Origin: Diatrype stigma
Taxonomy: Eukaryota > Ascomycota > Sordariomycetes > Xylariales > Diatrypaceae
NCBI GenBank assembly: GCA_022225965.2
Contig: JAKJXP020000005.1
Coordinates: 771,327 to 835,326 of the forward strand
Direction of reading: 5' to 3'
Length of the DNA: 64,000 nt
Position 1 is the first letter of the stretch; each line of letters begins with the position of its first letter. Below are positions 33,552-45,538 of this stretch, one piece after another. The position numbers and the translations under genes are program-made. Below the pieces are notes generated by a model. That model made no database searches and was not told the DNA's origin. It saw nothing but the letters and a program-made list of their open reading frames with translations.

Positions 33552-36500
33552 CTATACAGCCTGGCTATACGCAGTCGCACCGCCTAGCATGCGCTTCCGG
33601 CGGCCGTAGCGGAACCACTTGCGTGCCTCATCGACCCAGAAGACGGCGCTGGCCAGGACGACGAGGCGGACGAGGTCGCCCAGGCTGAGGGCCTCGGTCT
33701 GGAAGACGTCCTGGAGCCAGGGGAGGTAGATGACCAGCAGCTGCCCGGCGAGGCTCAGGGCGACGGCCCAGTTGAACAGGCGGTTGGACAGCCAGCCGGC
33801 CTCGCCGCGCAGGAACGACTTGGCCTCGGACCGGCACGCCAGCGCGTTGAACATGTCGAACAGCACGAAGCACGTGAAGGTCATGGTCGTGTCGCGCCGG
33901 TCCACCTCGCCGTCTGCCAGCATCTCTCGCGTGTACACCAGCATCGTGCCCGCCATGATCACTGCTGCCGACGAGACCACGCGCTGCAGAAGGGTGCGGG
34001 TCAGCACCGGCTCGCTGCGCGATCGCGGTGGTCGCGTCATCACGTCTGGGTCTACCTTCTCGACGCCGAGGGATTGGGCGGGAGGGCCGTCCATGATGAT
34101 ATCTACGAGAAGAGAAGAAAATGGGTTAGTATACCTGAGGTCATTGGGGCGGATGGGGGCAGAACTTACTAATCCAGAGAATCTGCATAGCATTCAAGGG
34201 CGTTTTAAGCCCCATGCAGGTGCAGAGGAAGACCAACGCGAGGCTGGCCACGCTGGTGCTGAGCTGGAACGTGATGAAGTTCTGGATGTTGTTGAAGATG
34301 CCCTTGCCTTCCTCGATGGCGCGGAGGATCGTGGAGAAGTCGTCGTCGGTGAGGATCATGTCGGACGCCTCCTTGGCGACGTCGGTGCCGTGCAGACCCA
34401 TGGAGATGCCGATGTCGGCCTTCTTCAGAGCCGGAGCGTCGTTGACGCCGTCGCCCGTCATGGCAACGATGTCCCCACGCGACTGAAGAGCCCCTATGAT
34501 CTTCATCTTGTGGTCCGGATTCGTGCGCGCGAATATCGTGGTCGTCTGCATCGCGGCGGCGAGCTGGTCCTCGGTCATCGCGTCCACTTCATCCCCGGTG
34601 AGCACCGGCTTCACTTCCACCTGGTTCGAGGAGTGCTCCCGAGGCGTTGCAATCTGCATGCCGAGCTGTTTTCCAATGGCGTATGCGGTGGTGGGAGAGT
34701 CGCCCGTGATCATGATGACCTTGACACCGCCGCGCATCAGTCTCCTAATGGAATGCGCAACGCCTGGTCTCGGCGGATCACTCATTCCCACTAAACCGGC
34801 AAATGTCAAGCCCTTGTATAACTCCTCATGGTGTGGTAGGCTAGGGCTGTCACTGCGGTCCGCGTCGCCGGGCGTGCTACTGCGAGTGCTCGGCGAGAGC
34901 GTGGATCTGCTCCGCGTATGTTTAGTGACTGGGCCACTAGCGAATGCCAAGACCCGGAGCCCCTTTTCTGCCATCCTCTCGGCTGCCTCCGAAGCCTCGT
35001 GGCGCTTCGTAGCATCCAGTACGATTTCGCGGCCGTCAGGGGTCAAATACGAATCGCAAGCATCCAAAACCCTGTCTATGGCGCCCTTCATGTAAGCGTA
35101 TTCCCTTTCACTATTCTTTGGGTCCGCTCCAATCACAACGCCCATCCATTTCCTCTCCGAGCTGAAGGGTGTCTCGGCTGTGCGGGGACCAATCGAGCTT
35201 CTCACATCATGTTCCTCGAATCGATCAAGGAGATCCAGCATCGCAACATCGGTTGGCTGTCCAACCCAACGGGTAAGCTTTGAGAAGTCTTTATTCTGCG
35301 TATCAGAGAGAACTGCTTTGGCGCCATGTGCAAGTCGCCCGTTATTTGCTATGTTGCCAATCCGCAGTATTCTCAGGATTGGCAGAGAAGACTGCACTGT
35401 CCTTACTTCTTCGTCTGACTGAATATCTATTGGGCTGTTCTTCCCGAAATGCCACATGTTCGCCGTGGTCATGTGATTCATCGTGAGAGTACCGGTTTTG
35501 TCGGAACACACAACGTTAACGGACCCCAAAGTTTCCACACTTGGCATCCTGCGAATGATGGCGTTATGCCTTGCCATGCGATGGACACCGAGAGCCAATG
35601 TTACTGTAACTATGATAGGTAACCCTTCGGGGATAGCAGCAACAGCAAGCGAGATGGAAATGGTGAAGAGCTCGAGGATCTTCTTGCCTTGTAGCAGCCC
35701 TACCAGTGAGATTAAGGCAATAATCCCGAAGGATATCTTGCTGAGCTGAGACCCTAGCTCATCCATGCTCAGCTGAAGGGGCGATCGAGGGCTCTCCGTC
35801 CCAGAGACGCTCGTAGCAATCGTACCGAAATGGGTGTCCCCGCCCGTCGCAAATACAATGCCTTGGCCGTGGCCAGATTTCACCAGCGTTCCCATATATG
35901 CGACGTTGTTGATGGTCTGATTCTGCGCATCCTTCCTTGGTGCGCTTATATATGCTGAAGGGGATAATATGGATGGACTAGGTTGTCGTAGTGCTGCAGA
36001 GCCATATGGGGAGGGCGAATGTAGCGGCGAGTTCGTACTTCTGGCACGGGCATCTGCAGTTACCCTCACAGGCTCGTTTTCTCCCGTAAGGTTGGAAGCG
36101 TCGATGGTAAGATCGGCAGCCTGAGTGACACGAATATCGGCGGGGATGCGGTCGCCCGTGGTGAACATGACGAGATCGCCTGGCACTAACTGAGCAGCCA
36201 TGACCTTGGTAGAGGTAGCCTCCATCATCTCCTCGCCCGGCGTTTCTGTGCCTACCGAACCTTCCTTCTCAACAGTATCCTCGACTGCCGGTGGCCAGGA
36301 CCCGGAACCGGCCTTGAATGCCTTCGTAGACTGGGCTCGGACCAAGTGAGCATGGTTCGGAACTAGATGATTCAGGGCCTCGATGGATTTTTCAGACCGA
36401 TATTCCTGTACGAACCCGACTGTAATGACGATGGTTACGGCAACTGTTATACTGACGGCATCGTCCATATTTCCAACCAAGATGGAAGCAAATGCCGAGA

Positions 36501-36980
36501 CTAGAAGTAATATGATGAGAGGTTCTTGGAACTGTTTGAGAAACCGTAGCCATAACGGCTCCGGAGGTTCGTGAGGTATCTCGTTGGGCCCGAAATCGCG
36601 TAATCGTGAAAGTGCAGTGCCAGGGGACAGCCCATGTGTCAGAGAGGATTCCAGCCGAGCTGCCGTCTCAGCTGGTGTCATGAACGAGTACTCGTCGGCT
36701 ACGCTCTATAGTGTTCCACCATGCCAATGTCAGCCAGCCTTACACTTGAAGCTGTGATATGAAGGAATGTTCATAAAGGGGCTATAGAGGAGGTGCCCAC
36801 CCTTGACTGCGCAGAGGTAGTCCGAATATGTCCCCGGCTTCGAGACCTCGGCCTCGAGCGCCGCATGTCACCGTCGTCGTCATCATAGTCGCGATCTATG
36901 CCCTTTATCGTCGGGACGGATAGTGGAAGAAGACTGTCGTCATCAGCCTTGACTTTCCGGCCGGAGAGAGGCCAAGGCAT
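33552..36980 (-). CDS. PMR1: P-type Ca2+/Mn2+-transporting ATPase, Golgi type
   Basis: Exons 36980-36801, 36705-34170 and 34102-33552 give 1,088 residues. The first intron has an uncommon GTGGGC donor, but phase and protein ([12 protein letters not shown]) fit. Visible features are the cation-ATPase N-terminus (TPAETAARL), the early TM pair, TGEN in the actuator domain, the PEGLP helix, the phosphorylated Asp462 in SDKTGTLT, the [17 protein letters not shown] hinge, and [15 protein letters not shown] in the last exon. The motifs match SPCA/Pmr1 pumps, which load the Golgi with Ca2+ and Mn2+ for glycosylation and sorting. The protein is longer than yeast Pmr1 because of an RS-rich N-terminus and Ser/Pro-rich inserts beside the actuator domain and in the nucleotide domain. 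It is divergent from RAD21 across a transposon relic. Confidence 0.95.
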
Positions 36981-37444
36981 GTTGATCTCGGAGCGATATA
37001 TACAGCGAAACGAAGGGAGTCATCAAGTCGAGAGTTTCAGGTTCTTCGTCGTGTGCCTGTCGAGCGCTTGTCGTAACAGCCAGCCCGGGCCTAGATCGTC
37101 TTAACTAAACCGACGTGGAGCTTAACATTCCATGATGTAAACGGCCCTGTTGCCCTGTTGAGCTTCTGGAAAGCGCCCGGCAATGAATACGGGGCGGATC
37201 GTTCGTCTGCGACTGGTAAAGGTAGAGAAGGGTTCAATACGGCGGTGCGGGATTCACTAGATGTTTTTGCTTCTTTCGGTGGACGTGGAGGTTTTTGGTT
37301 CGCATCTGGACTTTCCGACTTTCTTTCTTTCTACGGTCCGGACATGCGATGTATGCGGGTATGTATGGTAGGGCAAGGGAGACCGCTGGTAGTTAGGCAC
37401 ATTCAGTAGCTACAGGCTACGTAGTCCATGCTACGTACCACCTA
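36981..37444. other. PMR1 upstream region
   Basis: This is ordinary-composition promoter sequence of PMR1. It is cut off on its far side by the inverted-repeat element. No other feature seen. Confidence 0.5.
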
Positions 37445-37490
37445 CCTTAGCGGGAATACTAGGAAATTCCCAAGCCTGGTACAAGGACTG
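37445..37490 (+). repeat. Left terminal inverted repeat
   Basis: It begins CCTTAGCGGGAATACTAGG and continues with AATTCCCAAGCC and GTACA. It matches the reverse complement of the right end with scattered mismatches. Confidence 0.8.
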
Positions 37491-37884
37491 CAAGCCTGTT
37501 ACAAGGACTACAAGGATTGCTAACCCAGCAAGGCTTATTAAATATGCAAGGCTTAAAAAGCTTAGGTATATTTCTATACAAATTACTAATAACGGTACTT
37601 TCATTTAAGCTATAACGCATATTTCTTTAAAACCTTGCTGTAATTCCACCAAGCTGCGCTAAACAGATTTCCTATCAATTTGTATAATACCTACTTACCG
37701 TAACGAATTTCGTTATCTTTTTTAAATTATACGGAAATCAGGAACCGTTAATTAACCATTAAGTAATTCCCAACGCTGGAAATTTTCCAACGCTCTGGAA
37801 ATTTTCCAACGTTAAAAAGCTAAAATACTTCCACTAGCCATACAAATTGTATACGTATTACAAGTCACTTACCTACCTACCTAC

Positions 37885-38015
37885 TGCTACCCGTACAACA
37901 GCACCCATACAGCAGCACCCATACAGCTGCACCCATACCTACAGCTATAGCAGCACCTATACAGTTACACCCATACAGCAGCACCCATATAGCAGCACCC
38001 ATATAGCTATATCCT
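37885..38015. repeat. Degenerate CAGCACCCATA tandem repeat inside the relic
   Basis: Roughly eight copies of a 14-15 bp unit containing AGCAGCACCCATA stand in a row. Later copies show C-to-T changes (ACCTATA, CATATAG). Confidence 0.75.
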
Positions 38016-39264
38016 ATAAAGGAAATCGTAATAGCCTCACTTATATATTAATATAATGAAATAATTGCCATTATAAATATTATACATATATAAACAGCTA
38101 AGTAATTTAAGCGCTTAACGCTTATAATATAATTTATTTCTTTCATTTGTATATATTTAATTATAACCGTTCGATTCTTACGTAATATAATATATTCAAT
38201 TTAATTAAAATATAAAAATAATTTGCTTAAAATATGGTAATAATACATCATAAATACGGCTAGTTATTAATAAAAGCAATATAATTGCTTATATTTTTAA
38301 TATAAGTTAATCGGCATTTTAACGTTAAAACCACTTTTAACGTTATACATTTTTAACGTTAAAAAGTTTTAACGCTTAGGCTAAACTTTAACGTTTTATT
38401 ATGGCTAAACGTTAGAAAATAATTTTTAAGTAATTAACGGTTTAAAACTTTTTAACGTTTAAATTTAATAAACCGTTAATTTATCGTTAATTTGTAATTA
38501 AAAATAAATAGCGCCTTTTAATACGGTATTTACTTACTTACTTACCGGCCGGTATTTACGTAATTAAGCCCACATTATAGGTTTTTCATTACTTTATTAC
38601 CTTTGTTAAAATTTTCACTTTATTTCTTATATATACTTTTTTTAAGCCGTATTACTATTTTTCATTACTATTACCGCCCGCGTTATTAGCTTATATATTT
38701 GTCGCAATTAAATTTAAATAAGTTTTATTAAGTAGCTTATTAAATAATAGCTTATAACGATATATTTATTAATAATCGCGGCCGTAATAGCAATAAGTAA
38801 TAATAATACAAGCTAGTATTCGAATAATTATAAGTTCGAATGGCTATAAGTAAATAATTCGAATAAACTACTAAATAAGTACTGTTTTAATAAATAAACC
38901 GCTAATTAATTGCTACATAAGTATTCGGTTAATATTAAACCTTACGAATTAATAAATTAAACGATACAATTTTAAGTATATAACTCTTTATTATTTATTT
39001 AAATAAGTTTAAAACCAAAGCTTTAAACGGTTAATAATGGTAAATCAATAAAATTACTTAGGGGTTTTTACCAGTGATGTCGTAAATGCTTGCAGCATAC
39101 GTATAGCGCTTGTAAAAATCTATTCCAAGGGACCTTCCAGGGGGCGTTATAGGGGCCAATTTTACAAGGATTGCAAGGCTTGTCGGCTCAGCAAGGCTTG
39201 GCACCCTTATACCAGGCTTGTAACCTATCTTTGGCTAACAAACGGAGCCAGCCTTGTCAGTATA

Positions 39265-39310
39265 CAAGCCCTGTACAAGCCTTGGGAATTCCCTAGAGTT
39301 CCCGCTAAGG
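39265..39310 (-). repeat. Right terminal inverted repeat
   Basis: Reading inward on the minus strand it begins CCTTAGCGGGAACTCTAGGG, then AATTCCCAAGG and GTACA. TA follows at 39311-39312. Confidence 0.8.
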
Positions 39311-41358
39311 TATGCAAAACATCAAGCATTGAGCCAAAGAGCACTGGTGAAATGTCACTAAACTCCCAGACTAGTACCTAAAGATAGAGCACTTGGAACG
39401 CTAAAACAAGGTTGTCGGCAAATCAAGGTCGTTTTATTACGGCTTGAGGTTAGTTACCTACATATGTAGTCTATGTAGCTCCAAGGTTCAGGTTGCATGT
39501 CTCCAGGGCTGCGCATCTGGAACGGCGGACCAGACCTGGCAGCCTGCAAGCCTGGCATGTCAGTCTCCAGAGCTGGCAAAATGCCCGGGAACAGCCAGCC
39601 CAGTGATGTATGTATGTATGTATGTATGTGACTTATAACTTGTGACTTGTGACTTATAAGTTGTAAGCTGTAAGTTGTATTCCAGCGAACATTCGATGCC
39701 AGATCACGTCAAGAATAAGATGCAGGTACCTACAACCTGCAGTCGTAGATGGCTGTATGGGTATATGTCAACTTCTCCTAGTGGCCTTTCGACGAAGACT
39801 TACACGGAAGTAGAATAATCGCAGTTGTATCGGGCATACCTATGTATGCCCATGAGTTTCCCTGAATACCATGCAGCTTTGGCAATAAAGTACCTACTTA
39901 CGCGTCCGCAATCTTATACAACCCTGAACTATACATACCATCCGCTAGTTATCACCTAGGCGCCCCTTTACGGCGCATGCTGAAGAGATGATGGAATGGC
40001 AGGCCTAACACTTATCTCGAATACACCCGACTTGCAGTACAACCAGGAGCACGCGGGGAGCACTTCCGCTCCCGTACCTGAATATCAGGTAGGCCAATGT
40101 TCCAAAAAGTCACTCTTGGGGAAATAATACTGAGGTAGCATACAACCTGAAAAGAACGTGTTACAGCCTCTTACGTATAGTATACATCGACCTCGGTAGA
40201 TACCTATACAGGTAGACACTTACGTACATAGGTATAACTGATTCTGAGCGCATACGTTGGCATAGCTCATTTGCGATTAATCGAATGTTGAACATTGCCG
40301 ATAGTATAGCACATGATAGGTAGGGGATTGTAGTAGAGCTGCCTGAGATGGCTGCCTATAACACCCACCTGGGCACTGACTTCTAGGTGCCTATGTATGT
40401 AGTTATATGTACGTAGTACTCATTCATAGTACGTACATACCTGTATCAAGGAAGCCATTACCAGCCACACCATTTCTGGCACCTTTGCCAAACCCACCAT
40501 CCCACCTTTTCCGAAGCAGCACTAGTGACTAAGAATTCTCGCTTGAACGGCCAATTGTGTCAGTGTAATGGCGTGAGTAATATAGGTCTAAACCGCATCG
40601 GGGTGTCCCAGCCACATCATTTCTCTGGTTTTCCCTGTCTCTGCTGATGTAACACGCCCGATTATTATCATTTGATGAGAGCCATTCCCTCTTCCATACA
40701 TGACAGCTGGTGCCTCCCCTCCATCCCTCCATCCTCCCATTTCCAATCCGAATCCCATCTGCCCAGGCTGGTTGATAGCATTACCTGATACCTACCTACT
40801 ACCACTAATTCACACTAATCTTGCGACAACACCTGCTGGGTTTTAATTGTCTTCCTCCGCATCAATCGTTGAGCCTTGAGAGGATTGCTGTCGCATCTGC
40901 TGTCGATTGTTCGTTGCCGGTAATCGCATCCACTAAGGTATTCATTGCCTAGGTACTGCTACTGCCGAATTTCGTGCAGGCGGTTTGCAGGTGGCTCACC
41001 TGAAGTTTGCCGGGTTTTGCGCTAGTTCAGCTTAACCACGCGACGTTACCCCCCGAACAAAAACAATCCGAGCAACTTGGGGGAACGCGCCCCCCCCAGT
41101 CACCTCTGTTTACACCTGCACAGACTTCGACCACCCTCCACCTCAACTTCCACCATTCATTCCCTATTCCTCCCCTTCAGTAGCCTGTGATTTGTCTTGA
41201 ACTTGTTCGCTACTGTCGCAACTTCACTAACGGCACTTTTGCTGCCCTCATGTCATAAGCCAAACCACTTGCATTGATTGTTCCGTATCTCCGAAATTGT
41301 CGCACCATCAACCTGAACCCACTGCTCTCGTTCCCGGCGTTCTGTCGTCGCTGCAGCG
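39311..41358. other. RAD21 upstream region
   Basis: Contains a (GTAT)n run near 39607-39629 followed by ACTTGTGACTT-type repeats, then promoter sequence. Two ACGCG cores (41038-41042 and 41085-41089) and a two-codon upstream ORF (41250-41258) lie within about 320 bp of the RAD21 start. No other gene seen. Confidence 0.5.
41038..41089. promoter_or_regulatory. Possible MCB-like ACGCG sites upstream of RAD21
   Basis: Two ACGCG pentamers lie about 270-320 bp upstream of the ATG. In yeasts MCB elements bound by MBF drive G1/S expression of cohesin genes. Neither copy is the full ACGCGT, so this is only suggestive. Confidence 0.25.
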
Positions 41359-43332
41359 ATGTTCTATTCCGAGACCCTGCTGCAGAAGACCGGGCCTCTG
41401 GCTCGAGTCTGGCTGTCGGCTAATTTGGAGCGCAAGCTCTCCAAGCACCATATTCTCCAATCCAACTTACCCGACAGTGTTGATGCCATCATCACCCCGA
41501 ATCAGGCCCCTATGGCCTTGCGACTGAGCGGTCAGCTCCTGCTTGGTGTTGTCCGAATCTACAGCCGCAAAGCGCGCTACCTGTTAGACGATTGCAATGA
41601 AGCTTTGCTTAAGATTAAGATGGTTGGTCACTACCTACCCGTCTTCTATTTCAGCTCTGGGCTTACTAACTTTGAACCCCAGGCCTTCCGTACCACGGGA
41701 AACAATGATCTCGCCGAGAGCACAGCTATTCCCAACCGCGAAGACTTGATGTTGCAGGACAAGATCACACCAGCCGATAACCTTAATGCACTGCCTTCGT
41801 TCGGTGGGCCGCTGCTCAGCGCCGACTGGCTAAAAAGCCAGATGGAAGAAGTGGATTCTACCCCGATCTCGAGTGGTACCCGTGGCCGGGGCCGGCCAAG
41901 CAACCGTGACATCAACCTGCAGGAGGAGTTCACCCAGAGCCAGTTCCTGGATGGGGACCCCATGAAGGAGGATGAACGCGCACTTGCGCCCGTGGGCGAT
42001 CTCGAATTAGAGTTGGATTTCGGTATGGAGATCGATGACGAGCAGCCCCGTGGTGACATGAGTATCGAAATGGGTCGAGATGCTCCGGCTGCGCGGTCTG
42101 TTGAAGATGATATCTTCAGCGAATTCGATATGGGACCGGCCGCCAAAGGTCCAGAGGGAGCTAGTAATTTCCCCGACGAAGGCGTCAGGATTGCCGACGA
42201 CGATGGCGACATTGCGATGGACGATGGATTCCAGTTCGACATCGGCGAGCAATCGGCAATGCCCGATATGGGTGGTGTAGCCCCTGTTGAACGTGGCCGA
42301 ATTTCAGAGTCACCCCTCTCAGATATTGACGAGAATATCACTCGGGATCTGGAAGAGTGGCGACGACAGCACACGAGCATCTATGAGCCTGGCGAAGAGC
42401 CCGAGGAACCGTCGCCCCAGCCTCAGAGAAGATCGAAGAAGCGCAGGGTTTTTGGGCTCGACCCCACTACTCAGCTCCCCAATTCGCATATCAAGGAGCA
42501 GCAGCAGAACCACGACAACATATTGAAAGAGCCGAGTTTCATCTCCCGTGACCCTTACTTCCTCGCTCTCGTGGAGCTGAAGAATAGCGGTGCTTTCGTC
42601 TCCAGCCTCTTGGGTGGCGGCCGCGGGAAGACCTGGGCACCAGAGCTGCGGGGGCTCCTGACACTAGACTCTATTCGACCCGCCAGCGACTTGAAGCGCA
42701 AGCGAGATAGCGGTGTAGCGGATGTTGATAGCGAAACAGAACAAGGAGCATCCAAGTCCCCCCGCCTTGATATCGGCGACGATGAGGGCGCCTTTAACTT
42801 ACCGGAGGAAGGCCTCGGTGATCGCAGCGCTGCTCCCGAAGAAACAATTCTGGAGATACCAGCCGATGCTGGCGATGACGGCCATGAAGATAGCGGCATG
42901 CCCGCGTTCGACGAAACCACCGCCCCCGATGTACTTCCTGCTGACAGTGGTCCCGTCTCTCTCGGCACCAAGCATGCCGTCCATGTGCTGCGCGATCTGT
43001 TCGGATCTGAAGCTGCTACTAACGACGAGAAGCGGAAGAATACATCAGTAGTATACCAGGATCTCCTGCCCGAGAAGAGAACATCGAAGGCTGATGCCAC
43101 CAAGATGTTTTTCGAATGTCTCGTGCTCGCAACCAAGGATGCCATCAAGGTGGAGCAGAAGGAGGACTCTCTGGGCGGCTCGATCCGGATACGGGGCAAG
43201 CGAGGACTCTGGGGTGCCTGGGCCGAGCGTGAAGCTGGCGGTGAGATTGCCGGCCAAAGCCAAGAGCAGCCTGAAGTGCACCCGGAGCCTGCGATAGCTG
43301 GCCCTTCACGAACCGTGACGGCTGCAGCATGA
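41359..43332 (+). CDS. RAD21: Mitotic cohesin kleisin subunit Rad21/Scc1
   Basis: A single exon of 657 residues. The N-terminal kleisin domain (1 to about 105) begins [19 protein letters not shown], which contacts SMC3. The C-terminal winged helix (about 580-630; [21 protein letters not shown], then GLWGAWAE) contacts SMC1. The acidic middle contains two matches to the separase consensus (S/D)xExxR: SIEMGR (235-240) and DLEEWR (330-335). A basic KKRRVFG stretch may be a nuclear signal. Family knowledge: Rad21 closes the cohesin ring and is cut at anaphase. The mitotic paralogue is favoured over Rec8 by the N-terminal sequence and size. The tail after the winged helix is Pro/Ala-rich. Identification is firm. 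Confidence 0.96.
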   Translation: MFYSETLLQKTGPLARVWLSANLERKLSKHHILQSNLPDSVDAIITPNQAPMALRLSGQLLLGVVRIYSRKARYLLDDCNEALLKIKMVGHYLPVFYFSSGLTNFEPQAFRTTGNNDLAESTAIPNREDLMLQDKITPADNLNALPSFGGPLLSADWLKSQMEEVDSTPISSGTRGRGRPSNRDINLQEEFTQSQFLDGDPMKEDERALAPVGDLELELDFGMEIDDEQPRGDMSIEMGRDAPAARSVEDDIFSEFDMGPAAKGPEGASNFPDEGVRIADDDGDIAMDDGFQFDIGEQSAMPDMGGVAPVERGRISESPLSDIDENITRDLEEWRRQHTSIYEPGEEPEEPSPQPQRRSKKRRVFGLDPTTQLPNSHIKEQQQNHDNILKEPSFISRDPYFLALVELKNSGAFVSSLLGGGRGKTWAPELRGLLTLDSIRPASDLKRKRDSGVADVDSETEQGASKSPRLDIGDDEGAFNLPEEGLGDRSAAPEETILEIPADAGDDGHEDSGMPAFDETTAPDVLPADSGPVSLGTKHAVHVLRDLFGSEAATNDEKRKNTSVVYQDLLPEKRTSKADATKMFFECLVLATKDAIKVEQKEDSLGGSIRIRGKRGLWGAWAEREAGGEIAGQSQEQPEVHPEPAIAGPSRTVTAAA

Positions 43333-45538
43333 TCAGCTTTCACTTTATGAAGAGCCCTAGGGAGACCTCAGGCATGGCATCGGTTAGGAAGCTTCTTGTA
43401 CAAATTTCGCTCTGGATATGTTAGGTTATGTTGTCTTGCAGGTTGCGCGGATTACGCGATACATGGCCACCAGGGGCGTTTCCGGAGTACGGGGTAGGCA
43501 GACTAGGGAGATACCAAGTTTTTCTGGTTGTCACAAAAATTCATCACGGTGGGCTGCTTTTGTCTGGATTTTGCATTCGACTTTTCATCGATTATACGGA
43601 AGGAATGGACGGCGGTTAGGGCTACGTTGTTGCGTTGCATTCTCACGACTTGTGGTCATCAGATAGTATTAGTAGTAGCAGCAGCACTTGCAGCAGCAGT
43701 AGTGGCAACAGGGCATCACCTAGATAGCAAATCGCAATACATGTGGATTTTCTAAGTCATATCACGCTTGCCTGTTGCATGTCTAGAGAATCGAGCTAAC
43801 CCGGACGGAAGCTCGTATGATTTCGGGGGATCTTCCTCGTATTCCATGTCATCCGCATACCTATACCTACTAATCTATTGTGTCGGCAACTAACTATTTA
43901 TTTATGTTGGCAGGCAATCATGCCGTATACTTCAGGATCTTATGCCAATCATAAACAAAGTTTGCTTCATACCTTCCCTTGTCGACATCGCTTTAAAAAG
44001 AAGCAACCTTATGTTGATAGGCAGTGGTGGTTTCGTGCAAGCTGGAGAGTTCCGACTACCTACTTACTTAAGTAATTAAATTTCTACCTACAATCTGAGT
44101 TCCTACCTACGAAGTATGCTCGCGGCAAACTGTGAAGCACCCTCCTGAGATCAACATAATAAGAATCTCTAATGTACTCCTTACTCCTTACCGGTCGGCC
44201 GTTATCATTCCAATGTATTTGCGGGTGCTTGCCATGCACTGCCGGACCTCAACGCTTAACGCAGCTAGGCTTAGCGCACCTCGATACCTATCCCCATCCG
44301 GAATTCCTTGGCTGCCCAGGAAACCTCCACTATCGCGATTCGCGGCTGCACGGGCTCCATTCACGTGCAGGAGGTTACGTAGCAACGGGTAGGGAGCCAA
44401 ACATAAATAGCAGCAGCCGCGGCTTGTCGACCCCACAATGTCAGCCTCATGCCAACTTCTCCCATTACAACGTCGTCCTGTCTCCCTCTTGAGAAGAAGA
44501 GAATGTGTACCCGGGGTTGCTGGAACAATGAGCTTGCCGTTCAAAGAATGTCTCTTCTTGGTCCTAGATAATAATAATACCTCCTTCTCGAGATCATCTG
44601 CTCTTGGAAACAGGCATTGTTGTGATCTGTCCTTGAATCAGCAGCAGCTTGATCAGCAGCGCCAGCATCGCCATCAAAGACAGCTCCGATCAGCAATATC
44701 GACGACGACGACAACCACGGCAACGGCGTCGACAGCACTTGGGTTGTTATCAACACTACAGCTCCTGGCTCTAAACCGCGACTCGCCCGGTTGAACAACG
44801 AACGCATTGCATGTGTGCATATGTGCCTATGCGCGTACGCTTGCAATTTGCTTTAGAGTTTGGTGGTAAAGAATAGTAGCCGGCTTGTGCGAACGAGGTG
44901 GCCGGACGTACTATTGGATTGTGAGACTGTGGTAGCCTGCGTATGCCTTATAGCTGGTACCGACGGCGAGTCCACGTTGACATTACCTTACAATGGTCAA
45001 GTCACTTGTTGAGTTATGCACTGCGGTGTGTTTGAAAAATATCAAAGGTACGTACGTTCGATACCCTATTACTACCCTTTGCCCTTACGCTTATTCCATT
45101 GTCCTCCGGCATCATTCACCCCCTCCTCCCCGCCCTGCCACCACCGTCTGCCAGGTGCGTATGATTATTATTATTCGACTGCTGGTTACTCGACAGCTCA
45201 CGTCCACACACTTTTCCCTACACCCAACCTCCCACCTACCTTTCCATCCAGTTCCTCCCGGCACACAAACTGTGCCGTCTCTCATGCTTAAAAAAATTCT
45301 CCCACGCAACACACACCTGGGTTTCTACCCTATCACTTTTCACCCACACAAAAACCTACATACACACAGCGAGCAGCTGGATTCACCAGCACAACCACCA
45401 CAAAATCCCGCCCATCAAGCAATCCACACAATTGCTCCTCTTTCTTTTCTTTCTCCTCCTTATCCCCATCATCTTCTCTTTCTCTTCCTTATCCCTCCCC
45501 ATCATCATCATCATCAGCATCAGCATCATCATCTAACG
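43333..45538. other. Intergenic and elongin A 5' leader
   Basis: Holds the RAD21 3' flank and the elongin A promoter. From about 45100 to 45538 it is a C/T/CA-rich leader with CATCAT and CACACA runs. A frame open through this leader is continuous with elongin A but of low complexity and is taken as untranslated. Confidence 0.55.

Larger units (their letters stand above)
37445..39310. mobile_element. Decayed inverted-repeat DNA transposon relic, RIP-like
   Basis: The ends are inverted copies starting CCTTAGCGGGAA. The left TIR is about 37445-37490 and the right about 39265-39310; they align over roughly 45 bp with several mismatches and share AATTCCCAAG. TA stands immediately outside both ends, consistent with a Tc1/mariner-type target duplication. 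The length is 1,866 bp. Subterminal ACAAGG and CAAGGCTT motifs recur near both ends. The interior (about 37540-39060) is extremely AT-rich with TTAA/TTTAACG-like runs and no open frame, as expected after RIP, so no transposase can be read. The superfamily is inferred only from TA and size (similar to Fot1/pogo elements). TA might instead belong to the TIR. Confidence 0.75.

Noticed and set aside
44993..45538. N-terminal extension of elongin A in frame
   Set aside because: Low-complexity Pro/His/Ser sequence from a C/T-rich leader. The conserved domain begins at the ATG at 45539.
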